Shown here: piece by piece, positions 7,209 through 13,453 of the stretch | Layout: the number at the start of each line of letters is the position of its first letter | How positions within the stretch are numbered: the stretch's first letter is position 1 | NCBI GenBank assembly: GCA_013298325.1 | Contig: JAAFHJ010000076.1 | Coordinates: forward strand, 1 to 13,453 | Reading direction: 5' to 3' | Origin: Myxococcales bacterium | Lineage (GTDB): Bacteria; Myxococcota_A; Polyangia; Polyangiales; Polyangiaceae | Length of the DNA: 13,453 nt | Position numbers and translations under genes: made by a program | Notes under the pieces: model-generated | Database searches by the model: none | What the model saw: the letters and a program-made list of their open reading frames with translations, nothing else | Told to the model about the DNA's origin: nothing

Positions 7209-7399
7209 TTGCGCTTGCCCTTGGGGGCGTCAGCGTCCGCGTCGCCCTCAGCGACAGGAGCCTTGAGCGCGGCGAGTTCCTCGCGGAGCGCATCGCGTTC
7301 GGCGCGAGCTTCCGCGAGTAAAAGCTCGTAGTTACGCCGCTCTTGCTCGTAGAACTCGCGCCACTCGCCGTTCGTGGACGGCATTGACTGCGAGGCCAT
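7205..7399 (-). CDS. Small coiled-coil protein after capsid gene
   Basis: 64 residues: MASQSMPSTNGEWREFYEQE, then a single charged helix with heptad character (ERRNYELLLAEARAERDALR, EELAALKAP), and an Asp/Ala-rich then Lys/Arg-rich tail (DADADAPKGKRK). It starts 2 bases after the capsid stop with GGAG about 11 bases upstream inside the end of the capsid gene, and it overlaps the next start as ATGA. It holds the place of Mu gp35 but I see no recognisable similarity. The shape suggests a small oligomeric accessory head protein; the function is unknown. The tight junctions on both sides are the main evidence that it is a real gene. Confidence 0.7.
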   Translation of the reverse strand: MASQSMPSTNGEWREFYEQERRNYELLLAEARAERDALREELAALKAPVAEGDADADAPKGKRK

Positions 7400-7401
7400 G
7401 G

Positions 7402-8619
7402 TCAGTTGTGCTCCAGCACAAGGACGCCGGGGAGGCTGCCGCCGGGGGCGATCGTGTAGCGGTGCGCCACGAAGTAGAGATGGCTGAAGAACCGCGTCTC
7501 GTCGTTCGCAGCGTTGAACTCGACGATCGGCGCAGCGGCGGCGGCGTTGTACCAGAACGCGAGGGCGTTCCGCTTGAGGAGGAGGCTCCGCTGCTTGACG
7601 GCCGGGGGAACCGTGTAGGCGTTGTCGACGTTGAACGTGCCAGCGGCGAACGCGACCGTGAGGCCCGTGGTGCCGTTGCGACCAACAATCGTGATGACGT
7701 TGGAGTCGATGAGCGAGATCGAAGCGCCTGCGGTCGTGGTGTTGATATCCGCCGACCAGTTCACGCCGCCGTCGGTCGAAAACTGGAACTTCGCCGTCCC
7801 GTGCGCGCCGCCAACGGTGACGCGGAGGCGGAGGTCGTACGCCTTGAACGGGGTGCCGGTGACCGTGAGGACCGGGGGCGTGGTGCCCGCGGGAACGACG
7901 GTGCCCATGCTGCCGCTGAGCGGCAGGGAGTCGCGGACCACGAGCGGGATCCCGCCGTAGGTGCCAATGATGCCGTTGCCAGGAAGCCCGTTCTGGAGGT
8001 TCTGATTCGGGATGAAAAGCGGGCGATTCTGCGAATCCTTCTGCTTCTGGATGTCGCCGTAGGACTTGGACGACACTGCGAGAGCCACGACGTCCTGCTG
8101 TTCGTCGCCGAACATCGTCTTGGCGTCGATGAGGAGTTCCCAGTCGAGGTAACGCGGGGTGCCGCTGTTGTAGACGTCACGTCGGAGCGCACCGGCGGCG
8201 ACCGCGGCGGTCAGGACGCGCTGATCCATGCAGCGCTGAGCCTGCTCCACCATCTTGCCGGGGAGTTCGTCGATGAGGTTGATGCCGCCGTCGCTGGCGT
8301 TGCCGAGGCGGGTCGTGCTGGTCGCGAGCGAGTAGCGCTGAAGGATCGCCGTCTCGCTGGCGGTCTTGACCTTCTTGTACACGGCGTCATCGCCGTCGTT
8401 CCGCGACTCGTACTCGCCGAGAACGCCGAGGTAGGGAACCGTGATGCTGTTGCCAAGGTCGTTCGACCCAAGGCCAAGGCTACCCATCGTGACGGCTGCG
8501 CCGGTCGCGACGAGGGGGGAATTCATGAAGACGTTTTTGCCCGAAAGGGCGATGCGAACCGCGTCCTTGATTGCGGGGGACTTAACGGCATCGGCGATCG
8601 AGTTTGCGCTAGCGGCCAT
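7402..8619 (-). CDS. Major capsid protein with inserted Ig-like domain
   Basis: 405 residues, MAASANSIADAVKSPAIKDA at the start. It follows the protease/scaffold gene and has the look of an HK97-fold capsid protein: a charged N-terminal region with SITVPYLGVLGEYESRNDGD, helical ELPGKMVEQAQRCMDQRVLT, the P-domain-like QDVVALAVSSKSYGDIQKQK and GIIGTYGGIPLVVRDSLPL. The C-terminal beta part has LLLKRNALAFWYN and RFFSHLYFVAHRYTIAPGG. About 900 copies of such subunits are not unusual per head, so this is likely the most expressed gene here. Residues about 245-338 form a beta-rich insert, homologous to the one in the sheath, that separates the core from its C-terminal segment and probably projects outward like a built-in decoration. 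The ribosome site GGAG lies 5 bases before the ATG. A 73-base gap with a hairpin precedes it, the largest gap in the window. Confidence 0.9.
   Translation of the reverse strand: MAASANSIADAVKSPAIKDAVRIALSGKNVFMNSPLVATGAAVTMGSLGLGSNDLGNSITVPYLGVLGEYESRNDGDDAVYKKVKTASETAILQRYSLATSTTRLGNASDGGINLIDELPGKMVEQAQRCMDQRVLTAAVAAGALRRDVYNSGTPRYLDWELLIDAKTMFGDEQQDVVALAVSSKSYGDIQKQKDSQNRPLFIPNQNLQNGLPGNGIIGTYGGIPLVVRDSLPLSGSMGTVVPAGTTPPVLTVTGTPFKAYDLRLRVTVGGAHGTAKFQFSTDGGVNWSADINTTTAGASISLIDSNVITIVGRNGTTGLTVAFAAGTFNVDNAYTVPPAVKQRSLLLKRNALAFWYNAAAAAPIVEFNAANDETRFFSHLYFVAHRYTIAPGGSLPGVLVLEHN
7606..7887 (-). repeat. Ig-like domain copy 2 (inside major capsid protein)
   Basis: Encodes about residues 245-338 of the capsid protein. 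Its core LTVTGTPFKAYDLRLRVT, FQFSTDGGVNWSAD and GLTVAFAAGTFNVDNAYT matches the sheath insert in order and spacing. Between the two blocks the capsid copy is longer by a Thr/Ser/Ile-rich stretch (TTTAGASISLIDSNVIT). Limits are approximate. Confidence 0.8.
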
Positions 8620-8636
8620 GGTGACTCCAAATGCAA

Positions 8637-8664
8637 ACGGGCCACTCCGTCAGGAGCAGCCCGT
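8637..8664 (-). promoter_or_regulatory. Two-part hairpin upstream of the capsid gene
   Basis: A 28-base near-perfect inverted repeat: outer stem ACGGGC/GCCCGT, a TG/TG internal mismatch, inner stem CTCC/GGAG and a TGAC loop. On the coding strand it is followed by GTTTGCATTT, which is T-rich but interrupted, so it is a poor intrinsic terminator. It lies in the 73-base gap between the protease stop (8693) and the capsid start (8619), 17 bases before the ATG. Possible roles are mRNA stabilisation or processing, partial termination, or control of capsid translation, since the hairpin's CTCC could alternatively pair with the capsid GGAG. No promoter-like hexamers were recognised nearby. Confidence 0.55.
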
Positions 8665-8692
8665 GATGGGTTGAAACGTGGTTGTTTGGGGC

Positions 8693-9724
8693 TCAGTCCG
8701 TGATTCCGGCAGCGGCGCGGAGGGAGTTGTAGAAGGCCGGATCGGCCTGCTCAATGCGGATGAGTTCCGTGACCGAGAGCTCGCGGAAGCCCTTCGCGCC
8801 GGCGATGGCCTTGGCCACTTCGGCGTTTTCGACGCTCGTGGTCGGCTCGGAGACGCCACCGCGCGGGAGGACGACGGGCGCGTGCGCGAGGTAGCCCTTG
8901 AGGTGTTCCGTCGGGAGCGACTTGGCCCACTCTTCCTGAGCGGGGGTCAGCTTCCCATCGGTGCGGCCTTTCTCGACAAGCGCATCGTGCACGCGCTTCG
9001 CTTCAATCGCCTCAATCTCGGCGACCTTGGCGACGGCTTCGTCGTGCTTGGCGGCCTTCTGCTTGAGGGCGTCAATTGCGCCAATGGCAGCGGCGAACGA
9101 GTCGACGCCGAGGCTCTTGGTGATGGCAACCTCAAAGCCCTTGGACTCCGAGAGCGCCTTCTTGGTGATTTCGAGTTCTTCCATGGTCGGTTCTTTCTTG
9201 ACGCCGACGCTCGGCGCGGGTTCGGGGGGAGCGAATCGGCCCATCGCCTTCGCGAGAGCCTCGGGGTTTGCGCCGACAGGAACGACGCTAATCTCGTGGA
9301 GTTTGCAGTCGAAAAGCCGCCGAATCTGCTTGCCGTCTACCTCTTCGTAGACGACGCGACCGGGGCGGAAGCCGATGCTCACGGCGTTGAGGAACTTGGC
9401 TTTGACTGCCAGCCAGATCCGCTCGGCTTCCTCATTGATGTCCGCCGTGGCGAACTGAATCCGCACCAGAAGCGCGGGCAGTCCGTTCTCGATGCCTACG
9501 CCAACACTGATGGCCTTGCCGATGGGCATCGACCACATATCGTGCATCCAAAAGATGACCGGGTTCTTGCGGAACTCGTCGAGCTGCCACGTCGCCTGGT
9601 CCACAACCTCGCCGTCGCGGTCGAGTACCGACGTCGACGCTACAAAGTCGGCCCATCGGCCTTCTTCGTCGAATGCCTTGAGGGCGAACGACGCCGCATG
9701 AAGCTTGGTGTCTTGGGGGGTCAT
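8693..9724 (-). CDS. HK97-type prohead protease fused to Mu I/Z-like scaffold
   Basis: 343 residues from ATG at 9724, which overlaps the minor head stop as ATGA; longer upstream reading is a shadow. Residues 1-165 form the protease: STSVLDRDGEVVD near 31-42, FWMHDMWSMPIGK with His61, NAVSIGF with Ser116, and LHEISVVPVGANPEA with Glu144. These match the spacing of the His-Ser-Glu triad known for HK97 gp4. Residues 166-185 are a Pro-rich linker. Residues 181-343 are a helical scaffold-like domain (ALKQKAAKHDEAVAKVAEIE, then LTPAQEEWAKSLPTEHLKGY), resembling the C-terminal part of Mu gpI. The product would act inside the prohead, first as scaffold and then to trim head proteins and itself. Met181 (9184) could be an internal start giving the scaffold alone, as gene Z lies within I in Mu. 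Confidence 0.9.
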   Translation of the reverse strand: MTPQDTKLHAASFALKAFDEEGRWADFVASTSVLDRDGEVVDQATWQLDEFRKNPVIFWMHDMWSMPIGKAISVGVGIENGLPALLVRIQFATADINEEAERIWLAVKAKFLNAVSIGFRPGRVVYEEVDGKQIRRLFDCKLHEISVVPVGANPEALAKAMGRFAPPEPAPSVGVKKEPTMEELEITKKALSESKGFEVAITKSLGVDSFAAAIGAIDALKQKAAKHDEAVAKVAEIEAIEAKRVHDALVEKGRTDGKLTPAQEEWAKSLPTEHLKGYLAHAPVVLPRGGVSEPTTSVENAEVAKAIAGAKGFRELSVTELIRIEQADPAFYNSLRAAAGITD

Positions 9725-10434
9725 CGGTCCATCCGTTCGCGAGCAATGGCGCCAAGACTGGGAGGCGCGTCGTTGATCTGTTCGTCGGCCCACACGATGA
9801 CGTTCTCGTCGTCGATGGCCGGAATGACGCCGAAGCCGTCGCCCGCCTTCGCGGTCGGCTGAGTGCCGAAGCCACGTTGACCGCGCGCCTCTTCTTCGGT
9901 CAGCGTCATGACCGAAGATCGGCAATTGAAGTGCATCGGCGGGGAGTGCGTCCGCCACCAGGGATCGTCGGCAGGGAGAACGGTGCCGTCGCACGCCTTG
10001 CAGATGGTCGTGATCCGCTCGTCCAGGATGGCGTCGAACATCCAAAAGGGCCGATCGTTGAGGACGTCCGGATCGATGGCCCGCTGGTAGCGGCCCGCCG
10101 CATAGGCGGTTTGAAGGTTCGTGCGGAAGATAGTTTCAAGCCGCCACGACGGCGCATCTACCGACTCGCCCCACGCGCTGACGAGGGCCGGGCCCACTTC
10201 GCGCTTGAAGTCCTCCAGCGTTGAGCCGTCGCGGATGGCTCGCTGAAGCGCCCTGTAGGCGTCCTGCACGAGGTCCAGTTGAGCGACGCCGGCGACGTAG
10301 AAGGCCCGCTCGGCGATGGCCTTGCGAGTGGCGGCGCGGATGGCGTCCGTCATCGGAACGCGTTCCTCGAACCACTGAATGGCCTCGTCGAACGCGACAG
10401 CGTCAAACGCCACGTCGGGCCACGCGTCAGCCAC
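9721..10434 (-). CDS. Minor head / head morphogenesis protein (Mu F, SPP1 gp7 family)
   Basis: 237 residues from a GTG at 10434 that overlaps the portal stop (GTGGCTGA); GGAG lies 7 bases upstream. A longer reading that starts at 10599 would add an Arg/Ser/Pro-rich stretch that is only a shadow of the portal gene, so I reject it. The family signature is present: helical N-terminus with AERAFYVAGVAQLDLVQDAY, RLETIFRTNLQTAYAAGRYQ (about 98-117), then the C-terminal Cys/His segment TTICKACDGTVLPADDPWW and THSPPMHFNCRSSV (about 142-175), the typical 'PP-x-x-FNCRS' ending. Members bind the portal and are packaged as a few copies inside the head; in some phages they affect DNA ejection. The last part (180-237) is acidic and variable. 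Stop overlaps the protease start. Confidence 0.9.
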   Translation of the reverse strand: MADAWPDVAFDAVAFDEAIQWFEERVPMTDAIRAATRKAIAERAFYVAGVAQLDLVQDAYRALQRAIRDGSTLEDFKREVGPALVSAWGESVDAPSWRLETIFRTNLQTAYAAGRYQRAIDPDVLNDRPFWMFDAILDERITTICKACDGTVLPADDPWWRTHSPPMHFNCRSSVMTLTEEEARGQRGFGTQPTAKAGDGFGVIPAIDDENVIVWADEQINDAPPSLGAIARERMDR

Positions 10435-12046
10435 GGTCTTGCTCCAGCGACACGCGCCCCGCGCGGTCGGCGAGGGTAAGCGCCTGTTCGACGAGGCGTT
10501 GCAGGCGGCTCGGGCGCATGGCCTTGAAGGCTTCCGTGATGGCCGACTCGGCCTCTTCAAAGGAACCCGCCGCTTCGATGGCGGAAAGGACCTTCGCAAG
10601 GTCCTCGTCGAGTGTCGCGGCAGCGGCCTTGCGGGCGGCGTCCACGGTGTCGTCGACGAAGCGTTGACCGCGCACCACGCCGCGGTTGCGGGGGAGGCTT
10701 AATCCGCTCTTGGTGAACGCCTTGGCGCCATCCGGCAGCGGGTCTTGCGGGTCGGCAGGAGGGTCTTGCGTCGGGACGGGCGGTGGCGTCTGAGGATCGG
10801 CCGGGGGAGTGGGAGCAGGGGCAGGCGGCGCTTCGGCGAGAAGCGGGATCCCGCGCTCTTCCAGCATCGTCTCGACGTCGACGCGTGGCGATGCGGCCTT
10901 GAGCTTCGTGACGCCATCGGCGAAGGCGGACGTGCCCTGGTCCTCGGCAAGTTGGTCCTTTTCCTCAAGGACTGCGCGCAGCGGCCACGGGGCAAGGTCT
11001 GGCTTGCCGAAGTTCGCATCGGCCCAGTACGCGAGGTACTTGTCGTGCTCCCACGTCGATAGGGCTTCGGCGCAGTTTTTTCGAACCTGCCCGAACATGT
11101 TCTCTTGAAACGTTGCGCCGGTGCCGACCGCGCCCGCAACCTCGGTCCCGAGGTTCTGCGCGAGGATGGCAATGGCGATGCGCTTGTTCGCAGAATCCTC
11201 TGCGGTATCGAAGGCTTCCCACGCACGGGCCATCGACTCAACGATCCGAACCTTGATTCCCGGCGGGGGCGCGATGCCAGCGCCCGCGCGGATGGTTCGC
11301 ATCCGAGCGGCGAGCTCGTTGCGGAACTCCTTGCCCGCGGCGCCCATTCCGGCGGTCATCCCGCCAGGGCCAGGGCCGTCCGTCTCCGCGACGAAGAACG
11401 CGCCGCCTTGCCGTTGAAGGTAGTGACCGCGCTCGGTATCGCTGAGGTGCTTGGTCAGGTACGCGCGCGCGCTTGCCCGCCAAGGGCCAAACATTGCCGG
11501 CTTCTTTATCCCGTACGGGGTAAAAAGCACGAATTGCGGATCGTTCTCCTCGATGGCGATCTCGTGACCGTAATCGAGCCCAAGCGACGCCTTCGTGGTG
11601 ACGCGGACCTTCCACCTCTTCGTCGACGAATCCCAGCGAAGATGGCGTGGGTTCCACGTCTTCATGACCGGGACCTCGCGGTTTCCGATCTTCGTCCACA
11701 CGCGCTGCGTCAGGCTGACGCCGAGGAAGAACCCCCAGAAGAAGTTCCGCTGCGCTTCCGCCGCGTCGAAGATCTTCCAGTAGTCCTCTTGCGTCTCAAG
11801 CGCCTTCACTGGTCGGCTCTTGCCATCGAAGGTCAAGGGTGCACCAAGCACCGAGTCACGCAGTGTGCGCGTGGCCGAAAACACGCGGTCGTCGGCGAGC
11901 ATGTCGTCACACAGCATCGCCGCAAGCGAGAAGTTCCCCGCGTCGGCGTAGCTTTCCGCCAGGTCGATTTGCTCGTCCGTCCAGCCCACGGGCGAGCGCA
12001 ACGAATCCGGCTCTTCCCAGGATTGAATATCGGACTCGTTCACCAT
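10427..12046 (-). CDS. Portal protein (DUF935, Mu gp29-like)
   Basis: 539 residues from ATG at 12046, overlapping the terminase stop by 7 bases (ATGGTGA). The portal is the dodecameric ring at one head vertex through which DNA enters and leaves. DUF935-type features are the N-terminal helices with DDRVFSATRTLRDSVLGAPL (52-71) and WGFFLGVSLTQRVW (104-117). Further on are TWNPRHLRWDS (130-140), FTPYGIKKPAMFGPWRASAR (175-194), the stem region ANKRIAIAILAQNLGTEVAG (286-305) and WPLRAV near 355. A Pro/Asp-rich linker (about 406-440) joins the core to a helical C-terminal region (about 455-539) that other members of this family also carry. The length is within the family's usual range and no part looks missing. 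The upstream ribosome site is weak, so translation probably depends on coupling to the terminase. Confidence 0.92.
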   Translation of the reverse strand: MVNESDIQSWEEPDSLRSPVGWTDEQIDLAESYADAGNFSLAAMLCDDMLADDRVFSATRTLRDSVLGAPLTFDGKSRPVKALETQEDYWKIFDAAEAQRNFFWGFFLGVSLTQRVWTKIGNREVPVMKTWNPRHLRWDSSTKRWKVRVTTKASLGLDYGHEIAIEENDPQFVLFTPYGIKKPAMFGPWRASARAYLTKHLSDTERGHYLQRQGGAFFVAETDGPGPGGMTAGMGAAGKEFRNELAARMRTIRAGAGIAPPPGIKVRIVESMARAWEAFDTAEDSANKRIAIAILAQNLGTEVAGAVGTGATFQENMFGQVRKNCAEALSTWEHDKYLAYWADANFGKPDLAPWPLRAVLEEKDQLAEDQGTSAFADGVTKLKAASPRVDVETMLEERGIPLLAEAPPAPAPTPPADPQTPPPVPTQDPPADPQDPLPDGAKAFTKSGLSLPRNRGVVRGQRFVDDTVDAARKAAAATLDEDLAKVLSAIEAAGSFEEAESAITEAFKAMRPSRLQRLVEQALTLADRAGRVSLEQDRG

Positions 12047-13401
12047 GTGTGGATCTCGGTGTCTTCTTGGTAGGAAAGTGCATCAAACGCGCCCGCGAGC
12101 GCGTCGACTTGGTCGTCGTGCGGGTCTTTTACGCCAGTGAATCCGAGGACTTCGGCGAGGAAGTCATCGGCCCATGGCGCTTCGTTCGGCAGGTGTATCT
12201 TGTGGGAGTTCCACGCGGCTGCGACAGGTTGCGCACGCTGGAACTTGTCGGCTTTTGCCCGCATCCCAGTGATGGGAAAGTCAGCCATCGCGAAGAAGTC
12301 GATGGTCGCGTTCTCGGTGCCGCCGATGTACGCAACGCGGGGAGCGTGCGGCCATTTTGCGCAGAACTCAGCCGCTTCGTTCAGGAAGTCGGTGATTCGC
12401 GCCTGTCTGCGCAGAACATCGAGGACGTAGATGCGCCCTTCGGGGTCTTGTCCGAGGGCAACCGCAACCGAGAAGTCGCTCGTCTTCTTCGTCGTGTACG
12501 CGAAGTCGAAGCCGATAACGATGCGAAGGTTCGGCGGGATCGCGCTTGCAAACGACGGCGTTCCTTCGAAGACGGCGCCGCCGCGCGGGCGGGGTTCGCC
12601 CTGGTAAAGGCTCGCCCACGTGTAGGCGTTCGCCATCTTGGGGCGAAGTTCCTCAATCGGCCAACGCTCGGGCCAGAGGGTCGTGCCGTCGTCGTTGACG
12701 GCGGGCATCCAAATGTGTTTGTTCCAGCGGCTCGCGGGGTCGTTCGCGTGCACCCAGGCGATCAGATCGTCGGGGGTCCACCGCGTGTGAAACACGAACA
12801 CGGAGCCGCCTGGCTCAAGACGCGTTTCGGCGACGTCGGCCCACCAGTCGAGGAGCATTTGGCGGTAGGCGGGGGACTCCGCTTGCTGACGATTCTTGTA
12901 CGGGTCATCGACGATGAGGAGGTCTAGCCCCTTGCCGGTGAGCGCGCCGCCGACGCCGCCAGCGACGAGCCCGCCACCTTGGGTCGTTTCCCAGTGCTCC
13001 AAGCGGTTGCCCGCGGGCTGAAGCTGTAGCCCTCGCTCAGTGACCCACGAGCGGACCTTGCGGGCCTTGCTGCGGGCAAGGGTCGCCTCGTAGGTGAGGT
13101 AGCCGCATCGCTTGTGAGGGAACTTGAGAAGCGTCTGCGCCAGGAACGCGAGGCAGGTCTCGGTCTTGGCGTGGCGCGGGGGAGCGTGCGCCGTTCCGCG
13201 AACGGGCTCGGTCCACGACCGCTCGAACAGCTTGACGAGGGGGTCTAGGTGCCGCGGCGCGACGTTGCCGCGGGCAAGGGTCGGGACGAACTCGTAGAGC
13301 CCGCCGTCATTCCGCTTCGTCGTCGCCGGCTTCAGGAACTGCGCGCGCGTCTTCTGGTACCCCTCCACCTTCCGGATGAGTGCCAGGGGTCCCGCTGCCA
13401 T
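12040..13401 (-). CDS. Terminase large subunit, start uncertain
   Basis: 453 residues from the first ATG, at 13401. This is the DNA packaging motor: ATPase and nuclease. Residues 73-81 (APPRHAKTE) are the Walker A-like loop, with K79 and T80. Residues 160-168 (DLLIVDDPY) are Walker B, with Asp165-Asp166. HTRW at 205-208 is the coupling-motif region. The nuclease half has IGFDFAYTTKKTSDFS (296-311, Asp299) and the family-typical DPHDDQVDALAGAFDAL (426-442), whose acidic residues bind the catalytic metal. These identify the 'phage uncharacterised protein C-terminal' (TIGR01630-like) group. There is no good ribosome site before the ATG, and the same frame is open for 17 more codons to the window edge, so the true start may lie outside. 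The end overlaps the portal start. Confidence 0.93.
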   Translation of the reverse strand: MAAGPLALIRKVEGYQKTRAQFLKPATTKRNDGGLYEFVPTLARGNVAPRHLDPLVKLFERSWTEPVRGTAHAPPRHAKTETCLAFLAQTLLKFPHKRCGYLTYEATLARSKARKVRSWVTERGLQLQPAGNRLEHWETTQGGGLVAGGVGGALTGKGLDLLIVDDPYKNRQQAESPAYRQMLLDWWADVAETRLEPGGSVFVFHTRWTPDDLIAWVHANDPASRWNKHIWMPAVNDDGTTLWPERWPIEELRPKMANAYTWASLYQGEPRPRGGAVFEGTPSFASAIPPNLRIVIGFDFAYTTKKTSDFSVAVALGQDPEGRIYVLDVLRRQARITDFLNEAAEFCAKWPHAPRVAYIGGTENATIDFFAMADFPITGMRAKADKFQRAQPVAAAWNSHKIHLPNEAPWADDFLAEVLGFTGVKDPHDDQVDALAGAFDALSYQEDTEIHTW

Positions 13402-13453
13402 TGAGTACGCTTGCCGCGACGTCGAGATCGCCGAAGCGTCCGAGGCTCCGGCT
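13402..13453. other. Right edge, 52 bases upstream of the terminase ATG
   Basis: No stop occurs in the terminase frame here, so it may be the N-terminal extension of the terminase. A second frame on the same strand is also open from the edge, runs on through the terminase start and ends with TGA at 13309-13307 (readable as ...GRFGDLDVAASVLN and onward). It could be the end of an upstream gene such as a small terminase subunit. A third frame ends earlier inside the terminase and looks like shadow. The window is too short to decide. Confidence 0.4.

Noticed and set aside
8637..8664. Hairpin before the capsid as a strong intrinsic terminator
   Set aside because: The tract after the stem (GTTTGCATTT) is interrupted, and full termination here would cut off the capsid and tail genes unless a promoter lay in the short gap; none was seen.
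8693..10045. 450-residue version of the protease
   Set aside because: The first 107 residues are an Arg/His-rich shadow of the minor head gene; ATG at 9724 overlaps its stop as ATGA and begins the protease fold.
9721..10599. Longer 292-residue version of the minor head protein
   Set aside because: The extra 55 residues are an Arg/Ser/Pro-rich shadow of the portal 3' end. The GTG at 10434 has GGAG at 7 bases and the usual short overlap.
1..13453. CRISPR arrays, tRNA genes, insertion sequences, attachment sites or a defence/cargo island
   Set aside because: No direct-repeat arrays, cloverleaf-like segments, transposase motifs or gene-sized gaps were found; almost every base is inside an assembly gene on one strand.

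Overview
The window is a compact, GC-rich block of tailed-phage structural genes (phage or prophage), every one of them on the minus strand, so transcription runs from right to left. Third codon positions are strongly G or C, which points to a high-GC host, but nothing in the sequence identifies that host. The gene content and order (terminase, DUF935-type portal, Mu F-like minor head protein, protease/scaffold, capsid, gp36-like protein, gpG-like protein, sheath, tube, chaperone, tape measure, hub) are those of a Mu-related head and contractile-tail module, i.e. a myovirus. No transposase, integrase, repressor, lysis, tRNA, CRISPR or cargo gene is visible. Whether the element is a transposable Mu-like phage, an ordinary temperate or lytic phage, or a defective prophage cannot be decided from this window.

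Head module (about 13453 to 5571): large terminase; portal; minor head/morphogenesis protein; a fused HK97-type protease and Mu I/Z-like scaffold; a 73-base gap holding a strong hairpin; the major capsid protein; a small coiled-coil protein; a DUF1320/gp36-like protein; a virion morphogenesis (gpG-type) protein; a putative tail terminator; and a small unknown protein. Most genes are joined by 1 to 8 base stop/start overlaps, so they are probably translationally coupled in one late operon.

Tail module (5558 to the left edge): tail sheath, tail tube, a tail assembly chaperone with an A8 slippery site that predicts a -1 frameshifted long form, a 570-residue tape measure, an unidentified 211-residue tail protein, and the first 271 residues of a baseplate hub protein cut by the left edge.

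Three things stand out. First, the capsid and the tail sheath carry recognisably homologous inserted beta-rich (Ig-like) domains. Second, the G/GT-type frameshift explains the otherwise gene-free 155 bases before the tape measure. Third, a two-part hairpin precedes the capsid gene. I see no novel defence or cargo system; the window is mostly a well-ordered virion assembly operon.
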